Below, piece by piece: positions 36,973 to 47,546 of a DNA stretch of 64,000 bases; the stretch's first letter is position 1, and every line of letters starts with the position of its first letter. The position numbers were made by a program, and so were the translations under genes. The notes below the pieces were generated by a model that did not search any database, was not told the DNA's origin, and saw only the letters and a program-made list of their open reading frames with translations. This DNA comes from an uncultured Pseudomonadota bacterium. Lineage in GTDB: Bacteria; Pseudomonadota; Gammaproteobacteria; Methylococcales; Methylomonadaceae. The DNA lies in contig CAIXED010000012.1 in NCBI GenBank assembly GCA_903918375.1, forward strand, positions 1 through 64,000, given 5' to 3'.

Positions 36973-37854
36973 TTAAATTTTAGCAACACGTTGTTTTAAA
37001 TAGTCAGCAAATTCTTGGTTAATTTCTTTATGCAACAAGCCGTATTCAACGTTGGCTAACAAGAAACCAAATTTAGAACCGCAATCGTAACGGTTGCCTT
37101 CAAACTCATAAGACAACACTTGCTCATCTTTCATTAACGCCGCAATCGCATCGGTTAATTGAATTTCGCCGCCAGCACCGCGACCGGTGTTTTCGATTTT
37201 TTCAAAAATCGCTGGGGTTAAGATGTAACGACCGACCACCGCAATATTAGAAGGCGCGACTTCTGGTTTTGGTTTTTCGACGATGGATGACAAGCGCCCT
37301 ACTTTTGGCGCAGTTTCTGTATGTTCGACAATACCGTATTTATGGGTTTCTTTCGGATCAACCCGCTCAACCCCCAAAATACTGCTTTGTTCTTGATTAA
37401 ACAATTCCACCATTTGTTTGATGCAACCGCGTGAGCCATCTTCGATTAAATCGTCTGGCAAAATCACCGCAAACGGCTCATCACCAACTACCGCTTTCGC
37501 ACAATGCACCGCATGACCTAAACCTAATGCTTCGGCTTGACGAACAAACACACAAGTCACATGCGGCGGCAACAATTCGCGCAGCATTTTTAATAATTCG
37601 GTTTTACCGCTTTTTTCCAACTCTTTTTCTAATTCGTAAGATTTATCGAAGTGATCAGGAATAGAGTTTTTGTTACGACCAGTCACAAAAATCATCGTAT
37701 CAATACCGGCAGCAATCGCTTCTTCAACCGCATACTGGATTAATGGCTTATCAACAATCGGCAACATTTCTTTAGCAACCGCCTTAGTCGCAGGCAAAGA
37801 ACGAGTGCCAAGACCGGCGACTGGAAAAACGGCTTTTGTGATTTTTTTGCTCAT
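36973..37854 (-). CDS. galU: UTP-glucose-1-phosphate uridylyltransferase
   Basis: Makes UDP-glucose for polysaccharides and membrane-derived sugars. The 293 residues begin TKAVFPVAGLGTRSLPATKA, the nucleotide-binding loop, and include KEMLPIVDKPLIQYAVEEA, GLGHAVHCAK and ILPDDLI, with the closing RYDCGSKFGFL. This is the GalU/HasC bacterial class, unlike eukaryotic enzymes. It is a single-gene unit, divergent from the TolC-type gene. Confidence 0.95.
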   Translation of the reverse strand: MSKKITKAVFPVAGLGTRSLPATKAVAKEMLPIVDKPLIQYAVEEAIAAGIDTMIFVTGRNKNSIPDHFDKSYELEKELEKSGKTELLKMLRELLPPHVTCVFVRQAEALGLGHAVHCAKAVVGDEPFAVILPDDLIEDGSRGCIKQMVELFNQEQSSILGVERVDPKETHKYGIVEHTETAPKVGRLSSIVEKPKPEVAPSNIAVVGRYILTPAIFEKIENTGRGAGGEIQLTDAIAALMKDEQVLSYEFEGNRYDCGSKFGFLLANVEYGLLHKEINQEFADYLKQRVAKI

Positions 37855-38002
37855 AATGACTGTATCTCGTATTAGTTATAAAGGTTGTTGGGCACAATAA
37901 TCGCTGTCATAGCTTATCTGTGGCTTAAATTAGCTACGGAAACGCGGCCTATTTTAGTAGATAATGGGATTTTATTTTCAACCCTTACCCAAAAACATAG
38001 CA

Positions 38003-39316
38003 ATGAAAAAATGGTCATACGCGTTTTTAGTGATGTTGATGCCTTTAAATTCAGGTTTTGCACAGGACTTGCTAGAAACCTATCAACTAGCCCTGCAAAA
38101 TGACCCTGACTATAAAGCTTCAGATATCAACAAACTATCAGTTGCGGAAATAAAGTCACAAAGTATTGCTCAGATGTTGCCGAATATCGGTTTTAGCGCA
38201 AGTAGCAGTCGTAACCGATTACAAAGCGAAAAAATCAGCTTTATGGGCAATGGATTACAAAATTACTGGGATCAAAACTTAGGCGTTAATTTAAAACAAC
38301 CGGTATTCCACTGGGATCATTGGATACAACTTGACCAAGCCGACAACAAAATAGCCCAAGCCGAAGCACAATTCCAAGCCAAACAACAAAGCTTAATCAG
38401 ACGCACTGCAGAAGCCTATTTCAATATTCTGGCCGCACAAGACAATCTGGAATTTACCAGCGCCGAAAAAAAATCTATTGCCAAACAGCTTGAACAAGCC
38501 AAACAACGCTTTGAAGTCGGCATTATCGCTATAACCGATGTTTACGAAGCACAAGCCGGCTATGACCGCGCTTTAGCCAGTGAAATTGAAGCGCAAAACC
38601 AACTCGACAACAGCAAAGAAGCCTTACGGGAAATCCTCGGTGACAACAGCGCCAACTTAAACAGCTTACAAGCACAAATCCCCTTAAGCCCCCCTGCCCC
38701 CGAAGACTTGAATGCGTGGTCTGATGCCGCTGAAAACAATAATTTCTCGATTGTCGCCCAATTCAACCAAACCGAATACATCCGCAAAACTATCGATTTA
38801 CAGCAATCCAAACATTTGCCAACCTTAGACATCATCGCCCAATACAAGCAACAAGATAACGGCAACTCATTTGGTTTTCGCGGTGATAACGAAGCCGTTG
38901 GCTTACAAATGAACTTACCTTTATTTGAAGGCGGCGGCACCGCTTCTCGCGCTCGCCAAGCCCAATACGACTACGAAGCCGCCAAGCAAGACCTGTTAAA
39001 AGTCAAGCGTAGCGCAACCCGTAGCGTCAAAGATGCCTTCCGTGGCGTGGTTTCCAGCATTAGCCGCGTCAAAGCTTTAGACGCAACCGTGCAATCGGCT
39101 GAAAAAGCTGTCGAAGCGGCTGAAGCGGGTTTTGAAGTCGGCACTCGGACCATGGTTGATGTATTAACCGAAGAGCGCAATTTATATAAAGCCAAAAGCG
39201 ACTATGCACGAAGCCGTTACGATTATTTGATTAATGGCATCAAACTAAAAGAAGCAGCCGGCAGTTTAAGTGAACTGGATTTACAGCAGATTAATCAGTA
39301 TTTGCAAAGGTTGTAA
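38003..39316 (+). CDS. tolC: TolC-family outer-membrane efflux protein
   Basis: Outer-membrane channel-tunnel of 437 residues. The signal peptide ends at NSGFAQDLLETYQLALQNDP, the usual TolC start. Two homologous halves follow with coiled-coil helices (KQQSLIRRTAEAYFNILAAQ, LEFTSAEKKSIAKQLEQAK and, in the second half, AVEAAEAGFEVGTRTMVDVL). The start is set at 38003 because the export signal begins there; 13 extra codons upstream are possible. It serves type I secretion or tripartite efflux. A perfect 17-bp inverted repeat follows the stop. Confidence 0.9.
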   Translation: MKKWSYAFLVMLMPLNSGFAQDLLETYQLALQNDPDYKASDINKLSVAEIKSQSIAQMLPNIGFSASSSRNRLQSEKISFMGNGLQNYWDQNLGVNLKQPVFHWDHWIQLDQADNKIAQAEAQFQAKQQSLIRRTAEAYFNILAAQDNLEFTSAEKKSIAKQLEQAKQRFEVGIIAITDVYEAQAGYDRALASEIEAQNQLDNSKEALREILGDNSANLNSLQAQIPLSPPAPEDLNAWSDAAENNNFSIVAQFNQTEYIRKTIDLQQSKHLPTLDIIAQYKQQDNGNSFGFRGDNEAVGLQMNLPLFEGGGTASRARQAQYDYEAAKQDLLKVKRSATRSVKDAFRGVVSSISRVKALDATVQSAEKAVEAAEAGFEVGTRTMVDVLTEERNLYKAKSDYARSRYDYLINGIKLKEAAGSLSELDLQQINQYLQRL

Positions 39317-39328
39317 TTCTCAAAACGA

Positions 39329-39373
39329 GGTTTTCCGTTTGTTTTACGCAAAAATAAAAACAAACGGAAAACC
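39329..39373 (+). terminator. Long perfect hairpin behind tolC
   Basis: A 17-bp inverted repeat (GGTTTTCCGTTTGTTTT and its exact complement) with an 11-nt loop, 12 nt after the tolC stop. The right arm is A-rich and is not followed by a T-run, so a stability or 3'-end-processing hairpin is as likely as a terminator. Confidence 0.55.
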
Positions 39374-39483
39374 AAAATATCGTACTAGCAGTAAGCTAGA
39401 AAAATGCTTTAGGCCGAGCAATCTCCCTCCGCACAGCCTTCCATTATCCGTTGTAAATGTGATGCATCCAATTCGATCTCAAA

Positions 39484-39600
39484 TTGCATAATCCACCGTC
39501 GCCTATATAATAATCGCGTGAATCGGTCAGACTGCGTCTTGCACGCTACTGCACAGTATCCGATCCGCAAAACGCGACCCCTCAAAAGGCCGCGTTTTTT
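39484..39600 (+). ncRNA. Candidate small RNA between tolC and the CRISPR array
   Basis: A well-formed promoter (-35 TTGCAT at 39484-39489, 16-bp spacer, -10 TATAAT at 39506-39511) is followed, without an open reading frame of note, by an intrinsic terminator (AAAACGCG...CGCGTTTTTT, 39569-39600). The implied transcript is about 83 nt, starting near 39518. It does not resemble tRNA, 6S or another family I can name. The rest of the 348-bp gap (39317-39664) contains only the hairpin behind tolC. Support is promoter plus terminator only. Confidence 0.4.
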
Positions 39601-39664
39601 ATTTCTTAAACATCATTTGTCCGTCGCGCTGCCCATCAAAATAATTTTCGCGTGACTTCTCAAA

Positions 39665-42600
39665 CGGTTCAGCCCCACGGCTGTGGGGAACGCCCTAAAA
39701 CGTCAATCTTTGTGACCAAACCATTCGGTTCAGCCCCACGGCTGTGGGGAACGCCCTGTAATGCAAGTAGTGACTGGGCTACGAGACGGTTCAGCCCCAC
39801 GGCTGTGGGGAACGCTCAGCACTAGCTTTCTAAGTGGATTTCCTGTTCGGTTCAGCCCCACGGCTGTGGGGAACGCAAGCGATGCTCGATTTTGGCAAAG
39901 TGACTCAGCGGTTCAGCCCCACGGCTGTGGGGAACGCGGCTCACTGGTACGCGGCTATGCGTTCAACGCCGGTTCAGCCCCACGGCTGTGGGGAACGCGG
40001 ACAGTTAATGCATCACGATAATCCAGTTAGCGGTTCAGCCCCACGGCTGTGGGGAACGCTTTCTTTTTTTTAGCAACAACGTCCATATCGTCGGTTCAGC
40101 CCCACGGCTGTGGGGAACGCCGCCGCACCAAACGCCGCGCGAGTTTGCGGGTCGGTTCAGCCCCACGGCTGTGGGGAACGCTTACAAGTTTTGCTTTATC
40201 TATACAAGCAAATCGGTTCAGCCCCACGGCTGTGGGGAACGCATGCTTGCATCAAGCGTTATGATCGACCGCATACGGTTCAGCCCCACGGCTGTGGGGA
40301 ACGCATATATTGAACAAACTCAATACCATATTATGACGGTTCAGCCCCACGGCTGTGGGGAACGCATTCCAAGAATTACGGTTGACAAGCTTTTCTTCGG
40401 TTCAGCCCCACGGCTGTGGGGAACGCTTTAAGATTCGCTTCCCAAGCAAAAGCCATTGCGGTTCAGCCCCACGGCTGTGGGGAACGCCAGCATGGTTTTT
40501 CCAAAAGACGAAACCACGCCGGTTCAGCCCCACGGCTGTGGGGAACGCACGCCGCCAAAATCAAGTGTAACTCGTTCGTTCGGTTCAGCCCCACGGCTGT
40601 GGGGAACGCTATTTACAGCACGACAATTGAATTTAAGGTTACGGTTCAGCCCCACGGCTGTGGGGAACGCTTCTTTGCTCCACTTGGCAATATTGCAACC
40701 AGCGGTTCAGCCCCACGGCTGTGGGGAACGCTAACCATCGTATAGCGCGATCAATAAATCCGCCGGTTCAGCCCCACGGCTGTGGGGAACGCATCCACCT
40801 TGTCTTTAATTGCTTGTGAAGTGGCGGTTCAGCCCCACGGCTGTGGGGAACGCCAGCATGGTTTTTCCAAAAGACGAAACCACGCCGGTTCAGCCCCACG
40901 GCTGTGGGGAACGCGATTCAACGGTATCGAATGACAATTCCGGCTGCGGTTCAGCCCCACGGCTGTGGGGAACGCGAATAGCGTGCTGATTTGCACCGTT
41001 TAGCGATACGGTTCAGCCCCACGGCTGTGGGGAACGCGATTGTTTCAATGGGTTGGCGCAGGTGACGTTCGGTTCAGCCCCACGGCTGTGGGGAACGCTA
41101 ACCACCGCCCAAACCCGCTCATCCAACAACCGGTTCAGCCCCACGGCTGTGGGGAACGCAACGGTTTGATAACCCACCCATTCAGAAATGTCGGTTCAGC
41201 CCCACGGCTGTGGGGAACGCGGTTGCCGCCAGTGCCAACGACTCCCGGGATTACGGTTCAGCCCCACGGCTGTGGGGAACGCGTTAACCGGAGTAACTGC
41301 ATAGCGCCATCAGGCGGTTCAGCCCCACGGCTGTGGGGAACGCCTCTGATTAAAGTCAGAAAGGAGGTGTTTTCGCGGTTCAGCCCCACGGCTGTGGGGA
41401 ACGCCTGATAAAACTTTTTCAATTACAGCAGGAACTCCGGTTCAGCCCCACGGCTGTGGGGAACGCAAGATTAAAAACAATGTCAAACTTTTTTTTGTCG
41501 GTTCAGCCCCACGGCTGTGGGGAACGCTTATCCTTCATCATTTGGAGTAAATGCTAATACGGTTCAGCCCCACGGCTGTGGGGAACGCTGGAGAAATTAA
41601 CATGAGTTATACAAAAGGGCCGGTTCAGCCCCACGGCTGTGGGGAACGCTGTTGGTTGCTTTTCTTTAGTCGGCTATATGGCGGTTCAGCCCCACGGCTG
41701 TGGGGAACGCCACCGCTGCTACAGGTACAACGGGTTCTTGTGCGGTTCAGCCCCACGGCTGTGGGGAACGCAATTATTTCGGTAACTGCAAATACAACAT
41801 ATACGGTTCAGCCCCACGGCTGTGGGGAACGCTTCAGAGAACGCAACTTCCATTGTGCGCTGACCGGTTCAGCCCCACGGCTGTGGGGAACGCCGCCGCC
41901 GGACTGATCGAGCTTGACTAACAGTCGGTTCAGCCCCACGGCTGTGGGGAACGCAAATCATCATTGCTGTTGACCGCTCTAAACCCCGGTTCAGCCCCAC
42001 GGCTGTGGGGAACGCAATAACATTTACACAAAACCCAACCGCAACGCCGGTTCAGCCCCACGGCTGTGGGGAACGCACCGAAACCGAGCCAGCCACGTAT
42101 TCATAGGGCGGTTCAGCCCCACGGCTGTGGGGAACGCTTATCCTTCATCATTTGGAGTAAATGCTAGTTCGGTTCAGCCCCACGGCTGTGGGGAACGCTA
42201 ATGAGCTAACAGCAATCACAGTACATATAGCGGTTCAGCCCCACGGCTGTGGGGAACGCAACATCAGCAAAACAAGATACAGGTAATACATCGGTTCAGC
42301 CCCACGGCTGTGGGGAACGCCTATGCCAAGAAATTACGACACGACAAATAACCGGTTCAGCCCCACGGCTGTGGGGAACGCATTAAGTACTAACTGGGCG
42401 ACATTTTTCACAGCGGTTCAGCCCCACGGCTGTGGGGAACGCTTAATTTGCGAATCTGTAGCCATTGCGCGACCCGGTTCAGCCCCACGGCTGTGGGGAA
42501 CGCGGAACACAAACAGCCACTTTAAATACGTGCGCCGGTTCAGCCCCACGGCTGTGGGGAACGCTTTAAATAAGGCATTTCATCAATTTGATGTTGCGGT

Positions 42601-42930
42601 TCAGCCCCACGGCTGTGGGGAACGCCTGAAATTAAATTAACTTGCCCAGTTGTCGAACGGTTCAGCCCCACGGCTGTGGGGAACGCTGATGCCATATGGA
42701 GCGGAACAGGAAATGGAACGGTTCAGCCCCACGGCTGTGGGGAACGCGAGATAAAGCGTGTTAATCATGTCAGTAATGTCGGTTCAGCCCCACGGCTGTG
42801 GGGAACGCCCATCAATTACAAGGCTTTGCGGTTGATAATGCGGTTCAGCCCCACGGCTGTGGGGAACGCGGTTGTTACTCGGTTTGTGCTGGTCATTTTG
42901 GCGGTTCAGCCCCACGGCTGTGGGGAACGC
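39665..42930 (-). CRISPR. Type I-E CRISPR array, 54 repeats and 53 spacers
   Basis: The repeat on the plus strand is a 29-mer beginning CGGTTCAGCCCC and ending GGGGAACGC. On the minus strand it begins GCGTTCCCCACAG and ends CTGAACCG, the orientation of type I-E repeats, with a 6-bp CCCCAC/GTGGGG stem and 4-nt loop. Repeat starts run from 39665 to 42902; I read all 54 copies as identical, including the one furthest from the leader. Forty-nine spacers are 32 nt and four are 33 nt (those beginning at 40243, 40976, 41221 and 41405). One spacer occurs twice (40488-40519 and 40854-40885), and another pair (41528-41559 and 42138-42169) differs at two positions only. The array is transcribed on the minus strand from the leader at 42931-43008. 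Reading frames across it are repeat artefacts. Confidence 0.98.
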
Positions 42931-43008
42931 ACTAATCGTAAGCGATTGTTTAATAAAGGTAAACTAAACACCCAAAAATCTACCAATATTTTTTACTTTT
43001 TCTAGTTG
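42931..43008 (-). promoter_or_regulatory. CRISPR leader
   Basis: The 78 bp between the cas2 stop and the first repeat are AT-rich and lie at the cas-proximal end of the array, where type I-E leaders lie. New spacers would be added here at 42902-42930. An obvious IHF site could not be picked out with confidence. Confidence 0.7.
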
Positions 43009-44203
<1,195 letters not shown>

Positions 44204-44212
44204 GATGATTAT

Positions 44213-45097
44213 TTAATTTACTTTTTTAACCATTACCAATCCACAGCCGAACGCTTTTGCGCGACCTAAGCCGTTGAAGAGGGTGTGTTGGAATTTATCA
44301 ATATCAGTGATTTGCAGCTCACCCGTTAAATCAACGGTGCTAAAACCTGATTTGTCGCCTTTTTTTTTCACTTTCTGTGGTAATGCGTGCCAATAGTAAC
44401 CGCTGTTTTGCAGCTTGCTTGAACCATTTTGATCATGGACCAAATCAAAGCCACAGCGTTCGCCTTGGCGACACCACCAATTTTCCAAGGCTTTATCAAT
44501 TTGAACTTTCGTAGCCCACTCTAATTTATCGGCTAGGTTAGCGATTTGGCTAAGACGCTCGGCATAGCTTGGATCGTTCGCCAATACTTGAGTTAAGTAT
44601 TGATTCAGCGGCTCACCACCGTTACTTAACAGTAGTTTTTTGTATTCTCCCTTATTTGGTTTGCTTGATAACAAAGCTTGCAAATGTAGCGTTTCTACTA
44701 AATCGCTTAAAAAGCGCCATTGTGCGTCCATAACTACATCGTGCTTTTTACCTTGCCGATCAACCACAGGATTAACACGACATTCAAAAATCAAACGCTG
44801 TCCAACTTCTAACTGTGGCTGATAGGGTTTGGTTTCCACTTTAAATAGCGAATCATCGTTTTCTACTGGCTTAAACTGAGAAACCACGTAATAAATGGGC
44901 TCCCCTCTTACAGTTGCTGATACAGCGAGTTGCTCGCGAGCAATTTCTTCACGATACAAAAAAGTACGTTCGTCTTGCTCTGGAAATAAGCGCCACAATA
45001 TGCGATGAACAGCGTATTGGTCTTGCCTGAACATGTCGGCCAATATCGACAACTCATTGATACCCTGTTTTATTCGGACTCTGGAAAAGTACATCAT
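44213..45097 (-). CDS. cas6e: CRISPR RNA endoribonuclease Cas6e (long form)
   Basis: Cuts the repeat at the base of its hairpin to give crRNAs with an 8-nt handle, and stays in Cascade. It has an N-terminal ferredoxin-like fold (YFSRVRIKQG), the early His region YAVHRILWRLFP corresponding to the catalytic His of Cas6e, and the Gly-rich C-terminal loop FNGLGRAKAFGCGLVMVKKV. At 294 residues it is clearly longer than the roughly 200-230 typical of the family; the extra length is in the middle (about residues 120-210, including an Asn/Leu/Lys-rich helical stretch). It overlaps cas5 by four bases. Confidence 0.9.
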   Translation of the reverse strand: MMYFSRVRIKQGINELSILADMFRQDQYAVHRILWRLFPEQDERTFLYREEIAREQLAVSATVRGEPIYYVVSQFKPVENDDSLFKVETKPYQPQLEVGQRLIFECRVNPVVDRQGKKHDVVMDAQWRFLSDLVETLHLQALLSSKPNKGEYKKLLLSNGGEPLNQYLTQVLANDPSYAERLSQIANLADKLEWATKVQIDKALENWWCRQGERCGFDLVHDQNGSSKLQNSGYYWHALPQKVKKKGDKSGFSTVDLTGELQITDIDKFQHTLFNGLGRAKAFGCGLVMVKKVN

Positions 45098-45870
45098 TCA
45101 CCTCCCTGATAATAATAATGCTCTTGGCGTGGCGCAAATTGCCAGCGTTTGCGTGACAGCGGCTGGTCGTGGCGAACCCGTGTTTGTATCCTGCTTACCG
45201 GCACAGTATCGTCAAAATCTTGCATTGAACCTTCCCAATAATAATGGCGCTGATTGTTTAGCTTTAACCAACTGCTATCGCGTTCAAATACACCATCACT
45301 TACAGCTTGGTGGGTGGGTAACAAAGGTTTGTGTTGATAGGCTTTAAATGCCGCCAAGTAATGGCTTTGATTCACCAACAACTGCGGACTCAGCGGCGCG
45401 GCCAATGGACAGGATTTGCGGCCCAAATACAGGTGAAAAACCGGCTTTATCAGTTTTTCTTGTATTTGCTGCAAGCTAAACGGCGCTGACGCTAAAGCAT
45501 GAACCGCTACCACGGCCAAGGCATCGCTACGGTATTCTCGGCTGGATAAAATCGTGCCCAAACGCTCTTTACCCAACACTAATTCATCCCGGCGAGTGCG
45601 GTAGGTAAATTTACCAACCGAATCGGGTACTTGAGTGGTGTGATAGTCGCGCAACAACTGACCACCGCTAAACACTTCCACCGCGATCTGATAACCGCCT
45701 TGCAAAGACAGTTGCCCCGCTTCATCGTCACGCGGTATGCCCAATGCCGCAGCTAACAAGCCTAAGATGGCCGACTTGCTAGGGTAATTGGCGCTGTGCC
45801 GACTTTCGCCGACGGCAATTTCGCCCCAGCTCGCCAAGTTGCCGTATAAACGGAACAGTAATAAGTCCAT
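45094..45870 (-). CDS. cas5e: Cascade subunit Cas5e
   Basis: RAMP-fold subunit of 258 residues that holds the 5' handle of the crRNA. The N-terminus DLLLFRLYGNLASWGEIAVG and the following SRHSANYPSKSAILGLLAAA are characteristic of type I-E Cas5. It lies 12 nt behind cas7 and overlaps cas6e, so expression of the Cascade backbone is coupled. Confidence 0.93.
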   Translation of the reverse strand: MDLLLFRLYGNLASWGEIAVGESRHSANYPSKSAILGLLAAALGIPRDDEAGQLSLQGGYQIAVEVFSGGQLLRDYHTTQVPDSVGKFTYRTRRDELVLGKERLGTILSSREYRSDALAVVAVHALASAPFSLQQIQEKLIKPVFHLYLGRKSCPLAAPLSPQLLVNQSHYLAAFKAYQHKPLLPTHQAVSDGVFERDSSWLKLNNQRHYYWEGSMQDFDDTVPVSRIQTRVRHDQPLSRKRWQFAPRQEHYYYQGGE

Positions 45871-45882
45871 AACGGCTCCGAG

Positions 45883-46950
45883 TTAAGCGCTGACAAATTC
45901 CAGCAGTTCAGACAATTTGCCTTGGTGTTGGCTGGGCAGTGCGTTTAATTCGTAGCGGGTATCAGCACAATCGCCATAAACTTCGTCAAAACTGGTACGT
46001 TGGGCGGTTAAAGCGGTAATGGCTTGTGCGGCGTAGTCATCGTGCTGTTTATCAACGGGTTTTAGAAATGCCACCGATAACGAGCGCGGTTGTTGATCGC
46101 CTTTTTCGGCCAGCACATAAGAGGCATAGGCTCTGGAAGCGAAGCTGTTTTGTTTGCCTTCCGGCGCGACTTTAACGGCGGCTTCGGTTAGGGCGCGAAT
46201 CGCTTGATTAGCCAGTGCTTCGTTACCGTCGAGGTTTTTAATCAACAATTCTTTGTTGATGCAGATGTAGGCATAAAACAAACCAGCTGCAAAGCGGGTT
46301 TCGCCGATGTGGGCAGCGCCCGTATCTTCTAAGCCATTATTGAGGTCATCCACAGCAGTGAAATAGTCGTCTTCAATCACCACAGGATGTACCGTGATGG
46401 CGTGGGCAACTTGGCAGGCTGCTTCGATATTAAACGCGGGGCTGGAAGCTAGCATACGACCAAATAAGGCAATATCAACCGCTTGCTGATTGGCGCGCAG
46501 TAAATTAAGGTCATCTTTTTCGGGAGCGCGTTGCTCGACAATCAATTGCTCGGTTAATGCTTGAATCGCTGATCGTTCAGCAGGGCCAACATGCACTAAC
46601 TGCTCAATTTCCAATTCAGCCAGTGGATTGTTGTCTTCTGCTTTTTTAAATTTACCGAATACACCCGCAATCAATTTAGTCCATTCTTTAGCATCTTTAT
46701 CTTTGACGCCGCCAGCCACCAGTTGGTTATAAACTTCTCTTCCCAACAATTTTGTCCGCTTGCCGAGATGATTTGCCATCGCATTCTCAAATAAATCGGA
46801 GGTGCGCCAAGTACGCTTTAAACATTGAGAAGAAACCCGTAACCGGTCGTAACCACCCATTTTGGCGGTCTTAGGGCTACCTTGGTCATCACGGTTTAAA
46901 TTGGCTGGTGGATAAGCGGTTAATAAATGCAATTGGATAAAACGGCTCAT
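45883..46950 (-). CDS. cas7e: Cascade backbone subunit Cas7e
   Basis: Six copies of this 355-residue subunit form the Cascade backbone along the crRNA. The N-terminus FIQLHLLTAYPPANLNRDDQ followed by GYDRLRVSSQCLKRTWR is the Cas7e (Cse4/CasC) signature. It lies 11 nt behind cse2. Confidence 0.95.
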   Translation of the reverse strand: MSRFIQLHLLTAYPPANLNRDDQGSPKTAKMGGYDRLRVSSQCLKRTWRTSDLFENAMANHLGKRTKLLGREVYNQLVAGGVKDKDAKEWTKLIAGVFGKFKKAEDNNPLAELEIEQLVHVGPAERSAIQALTEQLIVEQRAPEKDDLNLLRANQQAVDIALFGRMLASSPAFNIEAACQVAHAITVHPVVIEDDYFTAVDDLNNGLEDTGAAHIGETRFAAGLFYAYICINKELLIKNLDGNEALANQAIRALTEAAVKVAPEGKQNSFASRAYASYVLAEKGDQQPRSLSVAFLKPVDKQHDDYAAQAITALTAQRTSFDEVYGDCADTRYELNALPSQHQGKLSELLEFVSA

Positions 46951-46961
46951 GTGATCTCTCC

Positions 46962-47546
46962 TTAGTCAGTGTTTTTGGGTAATGCGGTGAAATAATCGGT
47001 TGCCCAACGTACAGCTAGGCGATCTTTGGGGTTGCGGTAATCAGCAATTTGGTTGAACTCTCGATGCCAGTGAGCAATGTCGTAGGCCAACGAAACCACA
47101 TTAACGTTGCAGTCTAGCAAGTGAATCGCCCGAAGAACGCGGCGATAAAAGTCCTCGGGAGAGGTGCTTTTTTGCAATTGTTGAAAGCGCAATTCACTCA
47201 TGGGGGCTTTGCTTTTACCGTCAACAGGCGTTGCCAGTTGTTCGGCAAAGCTGGCATATCTAACCGCAACCTCAGCCGATTTCTTGCTGAGGTTAATGCG
47301 GCTTGCCGTTTGTTTATTGGCTTTAACATGGGCAACCGCACCTGCAATGCTGGCTTTGGTCAATAGAGGGGTTTTTTCCGACCATTCGGTTAACGGTTTC
47401 ATCCATTCCAAGAAATGAAAAAACGCATCGGTAAGAAGAACATCTTCTGGGCTATCGGCTCGCCGTAACCGTGCGCGATCACCTCGGTTATCGTCTAACC
47501 ACGTATGCCATTGCTGTAATAGTTGACCAAAGGTTATTTCGCTCAT
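46962..47546 (-). CDS. cse2: Cascade small subunit Cse2
   Basis: Helical small subunit of 194 residues, present twice in Cascade, that stabilises the displaced strand. It is assigned by position between cse1 and cas7, by length, and by the all-helical pattern with LRRADSPEDVLLTDAFFHFL and the C-terminal DIAHWHREFN. It overlaps cse1 by four bases. Sequence conservation in this family is low, so position weighs strongly. Confidence 0.9.
   Translation of the reverse strand: MSEITFGQLLQQWHTWLDDNRGDRARLRRADSPEDVLLTDAFFHFLEWMKPLTEWSEKTPLLTKASIAGAVAHVKANKQTASRINLSKKSAEVAVRYASFAEQLATPVDGKSKAPMSELRFQQLQKSTSPEDFYRRVLRAIHLLDCNVNVVSLAYDIAHWHREFNQIADYRNPKDRLAVRWATDYFTALPKNTD

Noticed and set aside
39761-43005. 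Many overlapping plus-strand reading frames with repeated HGCGER / SAPRLWGT / FSPTAVGN peptides
   Set aside because: They are translations of the CRISPR repeat in three frames; no ribosome sites, and the 61-bp period explains them.
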